NCBI GenBank assembly: GCA_025698895.1
Contig: JAILWO010000002.1
Location: forward strand, 1,116,001 to 1,180,000
DNA from: Rhizobiaceae bacterium
GTDB taxonomy: Bacteria; Pseudomonadota; Alphaproteobacteria; Rhizobiales; Rhizobiaceae
DNA length: 64,000 bases
Reading direction: 5' to 3'
Shown: positions 9,789-18,163 of the stretch, piece by piece
How positions within the stretch are numbered: position 1 is the stretch's first letter
Layout: each line of letters opens with the position of its first letter
Program-made: the position numbers and the translations under genes
The notes under the pieces: generated by a model
The model's database searches: none
Told to the model about the DNA's origin: nothing
The model's input: the letters and a program-made list of their open reading frames with translations, nothing else

Positions 9789-10217
9789 ATGAGCCTTCCG
9801 GTTCTGGTCATCATCGTCACGCTAGGGATCGCGGCGATCGTCGCTGCGGTGCACTTCAGCGGCGGCAGCGCGCGCAGGGTCTTCGCCTCGAAGGACGAGG
9901 CGGCCGAGCTTTTCGCGATCGACCATCCAGACGAGATCGTGCGTGAGACCTGGCTGACGAAGGACAGGTCCGATGCCTTCCTGGCCCTGTCCGATGGTCG
10001 TGTCGGCATTGCCCACGCGGTGGGCGCGAAGGCATTGACGCGCATTCCCGTCGCGCGCGACATAGTCTCGGTCGAATTGGGCCATAATGGCATGCTTTCG
10101 ATCCTGTTCCGGGACTTCACCTGGCCGGGCGGCACGTTCGAGTTCGATTCGATCGACGATGCGCGGTCGGTGCTGGAGCGACTTCCGCTGGAAACGACGG
10201 ACGACAACGATGGATAG
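9789..10217 (+). CDS. Hypothetical membrane-anchored protein
   Basis: Not recognised as a named family. The 142 residues comprise one N-terminal hydrophobic helix (about residues 4-22) and a soluble domain with a run of beta-like segments, ending in a short acidic tail. The topology suggests a signal-anchored protein. It ends inside the start of the hydroxylase gene (overlap 10210-10217), so the two are probably translated together. Confidence 0.75.
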   Translation: MSLPVLVIIVTLGIAAIVAAVHFSGGSARRVFASKDEAAELFAIDHPDEIVRETWLTKDRSDAFLALSDGRVGIAHAVGAKALTRIPVARDIVSVELGHNGMLSILFRDFTWPGGTFEFDSIDDARSVLERLPLETTDDNDG

Positions 10218-11175
10218 CTACGAGTTTCCCGCCGTCACGCAGCTTGCCATACCGTTCTTCGTCGCCGCCGTGCTGATCGAATTGTGGCTGGTCAGGACCG
10301 GTCGCGCCAGGGGCGAGTTCGAGACACGAGATACGCTGACCAGCCTCCTGATGGGCACGGGCAACGTCGTGGCGGGCCTGCTGCTGGGGGTGGTCTCCTA
10401 CACCGCGCTGATGTGGCTGTGGCAGTTCCGCCTGTTCGATCTCGGCCTGTCGGTCTGGGTCTTCGTCGTCGCGTTCCTGCTCGATGATCTGCGCTACTAC
10501 TGGTATCACCGCATCGCCCACAGGGTGCGCTGGGTCTGGGCCGAGCACGTCAACCACCATTCGAGCCAGCACTACAATCTGTCGACCGCGCTGAGACAGT
10601 CTTGGACGGGACTTTTCACGGGCATGTTCGTCCTGCAGGCGCCGTTGGTGCTCCTCGGTTTCCATCCGGCGGTCATCGCCTTCGTCTTCGGCTTCAATCT
10701 CGTGTGGCAGTTCTGGATCCACACCGAGACGATCGGCAAGCTGCCGCGCTGGTTCGAATATGTCTTCAACACGCCCTCGCATCACCGCGTTCACCACGCG
10801 ACCAACCCGCGCTACCTCGACGCCAATTACGCCGGCACGCTGATCGTGTGGGACCGCATGTTCGGCACCTTCGTGGAAGAGCTGGAGGAAGACCGGCCGC
10901 GCTACGGCATCGTGAAGAACATCGGCACGTTCAATCCGCTCAAGGTCGCCTTCCATGAATGGGTGGGCATGTTCAGCGACGCCTTCGCGCCCGGACTGAC
11001 GCCGCGCCAGCGGCTTGGTTATCTGTTCATGCCGCCTGGCTGGAGCCATGACGGCTCCCGCGACACGTCCGAGACGCTCAAGGCCGCCTATGTGCGCCGC
11101 AATCCTGGCGAGGCCGGCAAGCCGGGACTGCCCGGACACAGGGAGGCGGCGAGGAGGCCGGAACTGGCATCTTGA
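10210..11175 (+). CDS. Sterol desaturase/fatty acid hydroxylase family membrane protein
   Basis: Integral-membrane di-iron oxygenase-like protein of 321 residues. The histidine boxes are visible: HRIAH (100-104), HVNHH (113-117) and HHRVHH (191-196), the iron ligands of this superfamily. There are four to five membrane helices. The substrate cannot be read from sequence; bacterial members act on lipids. The start is the ATG at 10210 inside the previous gene, because upstream residues in this frame are its shadow. The stop overlaps the TTG start of the next gene. Confidence 0.9.
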   Translation: MDSYEFPAVTQLAIPFFVAAVLIELWLVRTGRARGEFETRDTLTSLLMGTGNVVAGLLLGVVSYTALMWLWQFRLFDLGLSVWVFVVAFLLDDLRYYWYHRIAHRVRWVWAEHVNHHSSQHYNLSTALRQSWTGLFTGMFVLQAPLVLLGFHPAVIAFVFGFNLVWQFWIHTETIGKLPRWFEYVFNTPSHHRVHHATNPRYLDANYAGTLIVWDRMFGTFVEELEEDRPRYGIVKNIGTFNPLKVAFHEWVGMFSDAFAPGLTPRQRLGYLFMPPGWSHDGSRDTSETLKAAYVRRNPGEAGKPGLPGHREAARRPELAS

Positions 11176-12944
11176 GCCACTTCGGGCCGACGATCGCCGG
11201 TTTCCGTACGGTTGCAGAGGATATGCTGGCGGGTGCCCGCGGCGCCATGCTGCGCTTCCCCGTGCCGTCGCTCGCCTTCCTGCTGCTGGCGATCGAGGTC
11301 AATCTCGACATCAACGATCACGGCCTGATCGCGGGCCGCGACCTTCGGCTACCGCTCGCCGGCCTTGCCTGCGCTGCGCTGGCGGCAAATCTCGGCGGCG
11401 AGGCGCGGGGTCATAGAGGGTCGTGGCAGGCCCAGGCGCTTGCAGCCGCCGCCGGTGTGGCCGGGTTTGCCGCCCTGTTCTGGGACAGGGCGCTCAACAC
11501 GTTCGAATGGCCGCTGCTGGCCGGTCTCGCGGGGCTCGTTCTGGTCGGCCCGTTTCTAGGTCGGGGCAATTCGCAAGCGTTCTGGATGTTCGGTGTGCGA
11601 CTGACCTTCGCGGTGCTGCTCGCCGGGCTGGCGCTGCTGCTCGTGGCCGGGGGCCTGTCGGCGATCTTCGCCAGTCTCACCTATCTCTTCGGTGCCGAGA
11701 TTCCCGAACGGGCCTACGAGCACGTCTGGGCCACGACGGGGCTCTTCATCGCGCCGCTGTTCGGACTCGGCCAGATTCCCGCGGATTTCGACACCGAGCC
11801 CGACGCAACCGCGCAGGCTTTCATGGACCGTGGTGTCCGCTCGCTCGGCGACTACGTAGCCGCGCCGCTGCTGCTGGTCTACGCGGTAATCCTGCACGCC
11901 TATGCGCTGAAGATCGTGCTGACGGGCGACGTTCCCGAAGGGCAGATCGGCTGGCTGGTGCTGTGCTATGGCGGCAGCGTCATGGCGGCGCTGATCGTGA
12001 TCCACCCATTCCTCGATACGGCCCGCGCTCCTACCCGCTTTGTCGCCCGCATCTGGCCTCTTCTGCTGCCAGTGCCGCTTGTCCTGCTCGCCTATGCAGT
12101 GGCGCTGCGCATCAGCGAATACGGCATTACCCCCGAGCGCTACCTCCTGGCGCTGTTCGGGCTGGTGGTAGCTGTCATCCTAGCCGTCCACATCCCAAAG
12201 TCGTTGCGCGGCGACATCCGCTATCTGGTCGCGCTTCCGGTCCTTGCACTGCTTGCTGCCGGCTTCGGGCCGCAGGGTGCGCTCGCGACGTCGATCCGCA
12301 GTCAGCTGGCCCGGTTCGAGGCGCTCGTCGCCCACCAGCCGCTCGCACCCGGCCAGCACCAGGAAGCGCTGTCGGCGCTGCGCTTCCTGCTCTACAACGA
12401 TGCGGTGCGGCGGGCGGCGCCCCGGAACATGGCGGTCACCAGCGCCGATGGAACGCCGAAGCCGAACGAACGTCTGTTCCGTGAGATCGCGGCCGCCTAC
12501 GGGATCGACCCCGACCTTCAGATCACGCCGACTGGCGCCTTCAGTCGCAGCTTTTCGGGAACCGTCGCGCGGCCGGTCGAAGACTTTGACATCGTCGTTC
12601 CGATGGTGACACTTGCGCAGGCTGGCCAATCTCCGATGCGGCTTGAATTGCCGGCGGGCGGCGGGCTGACGATCGCGCTTGTCGAAACAGCGGTCGAGAT
12701 CGCGCGAGACGAAGTGCCATTGCGCTTCAAGATCCCGCCTGCGGCCATCGACAACATGGCCACGATGCCGATGCCGGAGGGCGAGGGCGAGGGCGAGTCT
12801 CCGGTCGAGCCGCTCGTGCTTGAAGCGGACGGCCGCCGCATTCTCGTCATGCCGACTTTCGTCCATGGCGAGATGACGTCACCCGAACCGCACCTGCTCA
12901 CGCTGTCGGGCACGATCCTGCTTCGGGAGCGGGACTGGCGCTGA
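11172..12944 (+). CDS. DUF4153 domain membrane protein
   Basis: A 590-residue protein with roughly eleven hydrophobic helices in the first 380 residues (DUF4153 region) and a soluble C-terminal domain of about 200 residues. Its function is unknown. The start is a TTG overlapping the previous stop (TTGA, 11172-11175), an unusual start supported by the tight coupling. An acidic, Glu/Gly-rich patch occurs near residue 535. It converges on trmFO with a single intervening base. Confidence 0.85.
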   Translation: MSHFGPTIAGFRTVAEDMLAGARGAMLRFPVPSLAFLLLAIEVNLDINDHGLIAGRDLRLPLAGLACAALAANLGGEARGHRGSWQAQALAAAAGVAGFAALFWDRALNTFEWPLLAGLAGLVLVGPFLGRGNSQAFWMFGVRLTFAVLLAGLALLLVAGGLSAIFASLTYLFGAEIPERAYEHVWATTGLFIAPLFGLGQIPADFDTEPDATAQAFMDRGVRSLGDYVAAPLLLVYAVILHAYALKIVLTGDVPEGQIGWLVLCYGGSVMAALIVIHPFLDTARAPTRFVARIWPLLLPVPLVLLAYAVALRISEYGITPERYLLALFGLVVAVILAVHIPKSLRGDIRYLVALPVLALLAAGFGPQGALATSIRSQLARFEALVAHQPLAPGQHQEALSALRFLLYNDAVRRAAPRNMAVTSADGTPKPNERLFREIAAAYGIDPDLQITPTGAFSRSFSGTVARPVEDFDIVVPMVTLAQAGQSPMRLELPAGGGLTIALVETAVEIARDEVPLRFKIPPAAIDNMATMPMPEGEGEGESPVEPLVLEADGRRILVMPTFVHGEMTSPEPHLLTLSGTILLRERDWR

Positions 12945-12945
12945 G

Positions 12946-14370
12946 CTATTCGGCCGCTACCGCGGCCGGGTCAGACGCCAGCCAGGTCCTGCAGTCGGCA
13001 AGCGCACGCGCGCTCGTCGCCCGCTTCTTCGCCAGCGCCTTGTCCTTGCCCCGGAAACGGCCCTCGAAGCCTTCCGGCTTGAGCAGGGTCCCGGGGTCGA
13101 GGGGCGGGAACAGGCCGAAATTGACGTTCATTGGCTGGAATGAGCGCTTGCCCGGCTCGTCGTCGGAGGCGATGTGCCCGCCGGTGATATGGCCGAGCAG
13201 GGCGCCGAGCGCTGTCGTGCCCGGTGGCGGGGCCGGTGTCTGTCCAAGCCGTTCGGCGGCGGCGAAGCGTCCGGTCAGCAGACCCATCGCCGCCGATTCG
13301 ACATAGCCCTCGCATCCTGTGATCTGGCCGGCAAAGCGCAGGCCGGGCCGCGACTTGAGTTGCAGCGAGCCGTCGAGCAGCGCCGGAGAATTGATGTAGG
13401 TGTTGCGGTGCAGCCCTCCCAGCCGCGCGAACTCGGCGTTCTCCAGCCCCGGTATCATGCGGAAGATGCGCACCTGTTCGCCATGCTTCAGCTTGGTCTG
13501 GAAGCCGACCATGTTGTAGAGCGTGCCGAGCGCGTTGTCCTGCCTGAGCTGGACGACCGCATGCGGCTTCACCGTGGGATTATGCGCGTCGGTCAGCCCG
13601 ACCGGTTTCATCGGACCGTGCCGCAGGGTCTCGGAGCCGCGCTCGGCCATCACCTCGATGGGCAGGCAGCCGTCGAAATACGGCGTGCCTTCCCATTGCT
13701 TGAACTCGGTCTTGCTGCCGTCGAGCAGCGCCTGGACGAAGGCGTCGTACTCGTCCTTCGACATGGGACAGTTGATGTAGTCCTTGCCCGTGCCGCCGGG
13801 GCCGATCTTGTCGTAGCGGGACTGGAACCAGGCCCTGTTCATGTCGATCGTGTCGAAATGGACGATCGGCGCGATCGCGTCGAAGAAGGCCAGCGCATCG
13901 GCGCCGGTCTCCGCGCGGATCGCTTCGGCGAGCGACGGCGCCGTCAGCGGGCCGGTGGCGATGATCGCCTGGTCCCAGTCGGCAGGAGGCAGGCCCGTCA
14001 CTTCCTCGCGCAGGATGGTCACCAGCGGATGGGCCTCGAGTTTTTCCGTCACGGCGGCGGAAAAGCCGTCGCGGTCGACGGCGAGCGCACCGCCGGCCGG
14101 AACCTGATGGGCGTCGCCGCAGGCCATGACAAGCGACCCGGCAAGCCGCATCTCGGCATGGAGCAGGCCGACGGCGTTGGTCTCGGCGTCGTCGGAGCGG
14201 AAGGAATTGGAGCAGACGAGTTCGGCCAATCCGTCGGTCTTGTGGGCGTCGGTGCCGCGCACGCCGCGCATCTCGTGCAGGATGACGGGTACGCCGGCCT
14301 TCGCCGCCTGCCATGCGGCCTCGGACCCGGCCAGGCCGCCGCCGATAATGTGGATGGGTTTGATCGTCAT
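12946..14370 (-). CDS. trmFO: Methylenetetrahydrofolate-tRNA-(uracil-54-C5)-methyltransferase TrmFO
   Basis: Folate- and FAD-dependent enzyme that makes ribothymidine at position 54 of tRNA. The 474-residue protein starts with the FAD Rossmann motif [12 protein letters not shown] (residues 8-19). The two cysteines expected from the studied family member are present at Cys53 ([10 protein letters not shown]) and about Cys201 ([11 protein letters not shown]). It is cytoplasmic. It lies downstream of the small-RNA hairpin array on the same strand but beyond that array's terminator. Confidence 0.97.
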   Translation of the reverse strand: MTIKPIHIIGGGLAGSEAAWQAAKAGVPVILHEMRGVRGTDAHKTDGLAELVCSNSFRSDDAETNAVGLLHAEMRLAGSLVMACGDAHQVPAGGALAVDRDGFSAAVTEKLEAHPLVTILREEVTGLPPADWDQAIIATGPLTAPSLAEAIRAETGADALAFFDAIAPIVHFDTIDMNRAWFQSRYDKIGPGGTGKDYINCPMSKDEYDAFVQALLDGSKTEFKQWEGTPYFDGCLPIEVMAERGSETLRHGPMKPVGLTDAHNPTVKPHAVVQLRQDNALGTLYNMVGFQTKLKHGEQVRIFRMIPGLENAEFARLGGLHRNTYINSPALLDGSLQLKSRPGLRFAGQITGCEGYVESAAMGLLTGRFAAAERLGQTPAPPPGTTALGALLGHITGGHIASDDEPGKRSFQPMNVNFGLFPPLDPGTLLKPEGFEGRFRGKDKALAKKRATSARALADCRTWLASDPAAVAAE

Positions 14371-14429
14371 GGGCTGGAGATAGTCCCGCGCTCGGTGGAT
14401 GGCAACAAAGCGCTGGCCGGCGAGAGCTC

Positions 14430-14473
14430 AAAAAACAACACCCGCCGGGGGAGGAGATCCGGCGGGTGTCGTT
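14430..14473 (-). terminator. Intrinsic terminator of the DUF1127-cuckoo RNA transcript
   Basis: A 15-bp stem with one G-U pair (arms 14434-14448 and 14459-14473) is followed on the minus strand by six U residues (14430-14435). Its ten-base loop carries the near-complete anti-Shine-Dalgarno motif, so the last hairpin probably doubles as terminator and small-RNA loop. Confidence 0.85.
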
Positions 14474-14630
14474 TTGGTGGCGGAGAGCTCGGGAGGAGGA
14501 GAGCTTCCGCCTTATCCGCCAAGGCCGGGAGGAGGAGGCCTCGACGAAATCCTCGAAACTGTCGGCGGACGCCCGGGAGGAGGTGAGCGTCCGCCGTATC
14601 CGTCAGGGTCGGGAGGAGGAGACCCTGGCG
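14430..14630 (-). ncRNA. Cuckoo/CcsR-type small RNA array (five anti-Shine-Dalgarno hairpins)
   Basis: Read on the minus strand, directly downstream of the DUF1127 gene, five stem-loops follow one another. Loops carrying CCUCCUCCC sit at 14611-14619, 14575-14583, 14527-14535 and 14491-14499; a fifth at 14449-14456 matches eight of nine bases. Stems are 7 bp, 9 bp perfect, 5 bp, 10 bp with one bulge, and 15 bp. Hairpins 1+2 and 3+4 repeat with an exact 84-base period and similar linkers, so a two-hairpin unit was duplicated. Known biology: in Rhodobacter sphaeroides four such RNAs (CcsR1-4) are processed from a transcript with a DUF1127 gene and are induced by stress. By analogy these are processed small RNAs. 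Confidence 0.85.
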
Positions 14631-14645
14631 AAATTCCTGCGGTCC

Positions 14646-14786
14646 TTAGACCGACTTGCGGGCGACGAAGGGAATGTCGCCGCGGGAGATCCCGAGATCA
14701 CCCAGTTCACGGTTCGACAGGCGGCTCAGCTCGTTCACGGTCTCGCGATAGCGGCGCCAGTTGCGGTAGTTGCGGATCAGGTTCAT
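14646..14786 (-). CDS. Small DUF1127 protein
   Basis: A 46-residue basic protein rich in Arg, with the DUF1127 pattern: an aromatic/basic N-terminal helix (RNYRNWRRYRETVNEL) and the C-terminal segment LSNRELGDLGISRGDIPFV. Known biology: the Rhodobacter relative CcaF1 sits upstream of CcsR RNAs and affects their maturation and RNA turnover. Here too the gene lies immediately upstream of the hairpin array, sixteen bases from the first stem, so one transcript is likely. The ribosome-binding site is weak. Confidence 0.9.
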   Translation of the reverse strand: MNLIRNYRNWRRYRETVNELSRLSNRELGDLGISRGDIPFVARKSV

Positions 14787-14840
14787 CGTTCTTGCTCGTT
14801 TCGGTCAGGTTCGTTTTTCTTGCGTGTCGTTACGAAGTGA

Positions 14841-14869
14841 AGATAGTCGGCCCGATCCGGTTTTTGAAG
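14841..14869 (-). promoter_or_regulatory. Putative promoter of DUF1127-cuckoo RNA unit (RpoH-like)
   Basis: On the minus strand CTTCAA (14864-14869) and CTATCT (14841-14846) are separated by 17 bases. This resembles alphaproteobacterial heat-shock sigma promoters (CTTGAA with a CCATNT-type -10), the class known to drive the Rhodobacter CcsR cluster. It would give a leader of about 45 bases. Confidence 0.4.
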
Positions 14870-14897
14870 CGCGTTTGGTGCATGGCAGCATTGCGAT

Positions 14898-14913
14898 TTG
14901 TGCATTGCAACAA
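14898..14913. promoter_or_regulatory. Palindromic TGCA-N-TGCA site upstream of DUF1127
   Basis: TTGTGCATTGCAACAA is an imperfect palindrome built on two TGCA half-sites, with a related degenerate copy (GCATGGCAGCATTGC) just to its left. The pattern resembles sites described for the polyhydroxyalkanoate regulator PhaR. Its position, 29 bases upstream of the putative -35, suggests a regulator of the DUF1127 unit. The assignment is tentative. Apart from this site and the promoters, nothing else was seen in the 310-base gap 14787-15096. Confidence 0.35.
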
Positions 14914-15034
14914 AGACAGTCTTCTGCGGTGCACCAAATGATGATTCCCCATAGCGGATGCAAGAGAGTGCGACATTGCGTTCCGATGACCATGCGGCAG
15001 ACCGAAAAATAGCCGGATTCGTGGGGAAATTTCC

Positions 15035-15062
15035 TTTGAACGTGCCGGTCGCGGTGCTATAG
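15035..15062 (+). promoter_or_regulatory. Putative promoter of tRNA-Leu
   Basis: TTTGAA (15035-15040) and CTATAG (15057-15062) with 16 bases between them lie about 35 bases before the tRNA. This is a plausible sigma-70 promoter; only the position and core hexamers support it. Confidence 0.4.
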
Positions 15063-15096
15063 GGGCACGCGCTTCAAGGGGCTGGCTGCCTCCTGA

Positions 15097-15181
15097 GCGG
15101 GTGTGGTGAAACTGGTAGACACGCCAGATTTAGGTTCTGGTGGCGCAAGCCGTGGGGGTTCAAGTCCCTTCACCCGCACCA
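15097..15181 (+). tRNA. tRNA-Leu (anticodon UAG)
   Basis: An 85-base cloverleaf with acceptor stem GCGGGTG/CACCCGC, anticodon stem CCAGA/TCTGG around a loop with anticodon TAG, a long class II variable arm (TGGCGCAAGCCGT), the T-arm GGGGGTTCAAGTCCC and an encoded CCA end. It reads CUN leucine codons, including CUA. It lies between the DUF1127 promoter region and tig. Confidence 0.95.
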
Positions 15182-15266
15182 GAAGCCCACCCCGGCCCAC
15201 TCTCCGGCAGGCGAGGAATTTCACGGCGCTGCTTCGGCGGAAGCCGTCCAGGAAAAGGTATTCGAG

Positions 15267-16757
15267 ATGCAGGTAACCGAAACGCTCAATGAAGGGCTGA
15301 AGCGCGAGATCAAGGTCGTGGTGCCCGCGACCGATCTGGAATCGCGGCTGATGACGCGCCTCAACGACGCCAAGGCCAAGGTCCGCCTCAACGGCTTCCG
15401 TCCCGGCAAGGTGCCCGTCCCGCATCTGCGAAAGGTCTACGGCAAGTCCTTCATGGCCGAGGTCGTCAACGAGATCCTGTCGGAGACGCCGCGCTCGGTG
15501 CTGTCGGATCGGGGCGAGAAGGCGGCCATGCAGCCCGAGGTCGAGATGACCGAGGACGAGAAGGAGGCCGAGAAGATCCTGGCCGGCCAGGCGGATTTCG
15601 AGTTCAAGCTGTCTTACGAGGTGATCCCGCCGATCGAGGTCAAGGATGTTTCCGGAATAAAGGTGACACGCCCGGTTTACGACGTGCCGGACGAGGAGGT
15701 CGAGGAGCAGGTGATGCGCGTCGCCGAGTCGGCGCGTCCCTGGGAGCCCAAGAAGGGCAAGGCTGAAGAGGGCGACCGCGTCACGATCGATTTCGTTGGC
15801 AAGATCGACGGCGAGGCGTTCGAGGGAGGCACCGCCGAAGGCCAGCCGCTCGTGCTGGGCTCCAACCAGTTCATCCCCGGCTTCGAGGAGCAACTGGTAG
15901 GCGCCAAGGCCGGGGACGAGAAGACCGTCACCGTCACCTTCCCCGAGGACTACCAGGCCGCTCATCTTGCCGGCAAGGAAGCGGTCTTCGACGTCAAGGT
16001 GACCGAGGTGGCTGCCGCCGGCGAGTTCGAGGTTACCGACGAGGTGGCGAAGAATCTCGGCCTGGAATCGGCCGACAAGCTGCGCGAGATCGTGCGCTCG
16101 CAGATCGAGAGCCAGTTCGGCGCGCTGACGCGCCAGAAGGTCAAGCGCGCGCTTCTCGATGCGCTGGACGAGCAATACAAGTTCGAGGCGCCCTCGAAGC
16201 TGGTCGACGCCGAATTCGAGAACATCTGGAACCAGGTGATGCGCGATCTCGAGCAGTCGGGCCGCAGCTTCGAAGACGAGGACACGACCGAGGAGAAGGC
16301 GCGCGAGGAATATCGGCAGCTGGCTGAGCGCCGCGTGCGCCTCGGCCTCGTGCTTGCCGAGATGGGCGAGCAGGCCGACGTTCAGATCACCGACGACGAG
16401 ATGCAGCGCGCGCTGTTCGAATTCGTGCGGCGTTATCCGGCCAACCAGCAGCAGGAAGTCTATGACTTCTACCGCCAGAACCCGCAGGCGCTCGCCAATC
16501 TGCGCGCGCCACTTTTCGAGGAGAAGGTGGTCGACGACCTGATGACCAAGGTCGACGTCACCGACAAGAAAGTGACGAAGGAAGAACTGCTCGCCGACGA
16601 CGACGAGGACACGGCTGAAAAGGACTCTAACAAGAAGGCCGTGCCGAAGAAGAAGGCGGCCAAGGCCAAGGACGAAAACGGCGACGACAAGGCCGAGGCA
16701 AAGCCGGCCAAGAAGAAGGCCGCCGCAGCCAAGAAGAAGTCCGACTCGGACGAATAG
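15267..16757 (+). CDS. tig: Trigger factor (ribosome-associated peptidyl-prolyl isomerase)
   Basis: Ribosome-bound chaperone meeting nascent chains. The 496-residue protein has the ribosome-docking signature GFRPGKVP at residues 43-50, an FKBP-type isomerase domain (about 165-245), the helical C-terminal chaperone domain, and a long charged tail (about residues 447-496) alternating Lys/Ala and Asp/Glu. The tail makes it somewhat longer than the E. coli protein (432 residues). A strong terminator follows. The gene starts 85 bases after tRNA-Leu. Confidence 0.97.
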   Translation: MQVTETLNEGLKREIKVVVPATDLESRLMTRLNDAKAKVRLNGFRPGKVPVPHLRKVYGKSFMAEVVNEILSETPRSVLSDRGEKAAMQPEVEMTEDEKEAEKILAGQADFEFKLSYEVIPPIEVKDVSGIKVTRPVYDVPDEEVEEQVMRVAESARPWEPKKGKAEEGDRVTIDFVGKIDGEAFEGGTAEGQPLVLGSNQFIPGFEEQLVGAKAGDEKTVTVTFPEDYQAAHLAGKEAVFDVKVTEVAAAGEFEVTDEVAKNLGLESADKLREIVRSQIESQFGALTRQKVKRALLDALDEQYKFEAPSKLVDAEFENIWNQVMRDLEQSGRSFEDEDTTEEKAREEYRQLAERRVRLGLVLAEMGEQADVQITDDEMQRALFEFVRRYPANQQQEVYDFYRQNPQALANLRAPLFEEKVVDDLMTKVDVTDKKVTKEELLADDDEDTAEKDSNKKAVPKKKAAKAKDENGDDKAEAKPAKKKAAAAKKKSDSDE

Positions 16758-16784
16758 CCGCCGTCAGCGGCTGACTGTTCGCAC

Positions 16785-16823
16785 AACCGCCCGGAGCCGA
16801 CACGGCCCGGGCGGTTTTCTTTT
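16785..16823 (+). terminator. Intrinsic terminator after tig
   Basis: A 10-bp perfect stem (AACCGCCCGG at 16785-16794 pairing with 16807-16816) with a 12-base loop is followed by a T-rich run TTTTCTTTT ending at 16823. It lies 28 bases after the tig stop. Confidence 0.9.
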
Positions 16824-16908
16824 GCGCAAGGCGGCGATGCGTTTTGATGCGGCCAGCCCATGCCGCCGATGTCCGCGCTCGGCGCTGGCCACCGTCAGGC
16901 AGGTCGTG

Positions 16909-17400
16909 TCAGTCAACGAACTCCATCAGCTCGATGACGACGCCGTCCGGATCCTCGCAGCAGAAGACCTTGAAGCGCGAGCCGCCCATCTCGATCTCCT
17001 TGGGCGGGCTGTAGATCACATGTCCGAGCGCCTTGAGGCGGTCATGGACGGCGTCGGCATCGCTCGCCTTCAGGCAAAGCCGCGCCATTCCCGGATGAGC
17101 GAGGCTCCGCTCGGGAGCGGGCAGGCCGGCCGGGCTCGTCCATTCCAGCAGGTCGAGGCGCATGGCGCCGCGATCATCCGGGTCGAGCGCCAGGAGGCAG
17201 CCGCGCGCGTCGAGTTCGCCCTCCATGCGGAAGATGTGGTTGAAGCCGATCTGCGAAAAGGTGCGCCGGCCGCCATCGTCGTCGGTCAGCGGATTGACGA
17301 CCTCGAAGCCGAGCGCCTGGTAGAAGGCCAGCGAGCGGTCGAAATCGGTGCAGTTGACGTTGATGTGGAAGAAGCGGTGGACGTCCTTGCGCCGGGTCAT
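16909..17400 (-). CDS. VOC (glyoxalase/bleomycin resistance) superfamily protein
   Basis: A 163-residue two-module vicinal-oxygen-chelate fold protein, beginning RFFHINVNCTDFDRSLAFYQALGF and ending with the paired KVFCCEDPDGVVIELMEF. Members use a divalent metal for isomerisation, epimerisation or ring cleavage; the substrate is not predictable. It is translationally coupled to the upstream TetR gene (ATGA overlap at 17397-17400). It therefore belongs to the regulatory arm divergent from the large catabolic operon and may act on one of its intermediates. Confidence 0.85.
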   Translation of the reverse strand: MTRRKDVHRFFHINVNCTDFDRSLAFYQALGFEVVNPLTDDDGGRRTFSQIGFNHIFRMEGELDARGCLLALDPDDRGAMRLDLLEWTSPAGLPAPERSLAHPGMARLCLKASDADAVHDRLKALGHVIYSPPKEIEMGGSRFKVFCCEDPDGVVIELMEFVD

Positions 17401-18065
17401 GCCTCGCCGGCCCGCTTGAACAGGACGGCGGCTGCGACGTCGACATATGCGTCAAGGACATGCGGCGGCGGCGACACGATCTCGCCCTCGACGAAGCAGT
17501 AGCGCTCGGACAGATATTCGCGCGAGCCCAGAAGCATATGAGCGACGACCTCGATCTGCTCGGGATCGGAGAGACGCAGATTGCCGAGCCGCCGTTCCTG
17601 CTCGACAGCCTTCATATAGGTCACTGTCGCCTGGTTGAGGTGTATGGCGAAGCCTTTCGGCGACTGGACGCGGCCCTGATTGATCATCTTGTAGAGCTGC
17701 GGCTTTTCCTGGAGGAAGTCGAAGAAGGCTGACATACGGGCCCGTTCGCGTTCGACCGCGCAGTCAGGTGCGGCCAGCACGCGGCGGCGCACATAGGCCA
17801 GTAGTTCGTTGCTGATTGCCGGCAGCAACTGGTCGAGCAGGTCCTGCCGTGAGTCGAAATAATTGTAGAACGTGCCTTGGGCGACCTTGGCCCGTTCCGT
17901 GATGCGCGCCACCGACGCGCCGGCATAGCCGAGCTCGCCAACCGTCTGGACCGCTGCCTCGAACAGGCGCGCGCGCGTCGCCTCGGCCTTTTCGGCCCTG
18001 TTCAGCTTGCGCCGGCCACGCCCGCGGGGCGCCGCCGCCTCTGGCTCGACGGTCTCGCTCTTCAT
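17397..18065 (-). CDS. TetR/AcrR-family regulator
   Basis: A 222-residue repressor with a helix-turn-helix at about residues 50-69 (SVARITERAKVAQGTFYNYF) and a ligand-binding C-terminal domain. The start MKSETVEPEA is chosen because GGGGG precedes it at good spacing; a longer reading from 18077 or 18107 is possible. An Arg/Lys-rich N-terminal stretch (GRGRRK) may add DNA contacts. It is divergent from the TRAP-led operon, with an inverted repeat between them, so it very likely controls that operon and itself. Confidence 0.9.
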   Translation of the reverse strand: MKSETVEPEAAAPRGRGRRKLNRAEKAEATRARLFEAAVQTVGELGYAGASVARITERAKVAQGTFYNYFDSRQDLLDQLLPAISNELLAYVRRRVLAAPDCAVERERARMSAFFDFLQEKPQLYKMINQGRVQSPKGFAIHLNQATVTYMKAVEQERRLGNLRLSDPEQIEVVAHMLLGSREYLSERYCFVEGEIVSPPPHVLDAYVDVAAAVLFKRAGEA

Positions 18066-18094
18066 GTGAGCCCCCATACGTCGCGGCGGTGAGT

Positions 18095-18140
18095 CTGTCA
18101 AATACATGAACTATGAGCCATCGTTCATTTTTCTTGACAG
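18095..18140. promoter_or_regulatory. Nested inverted repeat, probable TetR operator
   Basis: Outer arms CTGTCAA (18095-18101) and TTGACAG (18134-18140) enclose inner arms ATGAAC (18106-18111) and GTTCAT (18123-18128); the two are almost concentric. The outer arms are also consensus -35 hexamers for outward-facing divergent promoters, so a protein bound to the inner arms would sit between both. Confidence 0.6.
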
Positions 18141-18163
18141 GCGTTCTGGAGTGGCCCTAACGT
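18134..18163 (+). promoter_or_regulatory. Putative promoter of the TRAP-led catabolic operon
   Basis: Consensus TTGACA at 18134-18139 and a weak -10 CTAACG (18157-18162), 17 bases apart, lie about 90 bases before the first gene. The leader contains an AGGAGGAGG stretch at 18180-18188 in addition to the ribosome-binding GGGAGGA near 18243. Confidence 0.5.

Noticed and set aside
13174-14586. Plus-strand open frame of 470 codons across trmFO and the hairpin array
   Set aside because: Antisense shadow of trmFO; its end runs through structured RNA repeats.
14430-14630. Hairpin array as a CRISPR or simple repeat
   Set aside because: The repeats are only about nine bases in the loops, with different stems, no spacers of constant length and no cas genes. 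The DUF1127 context fits a small-RNA array.
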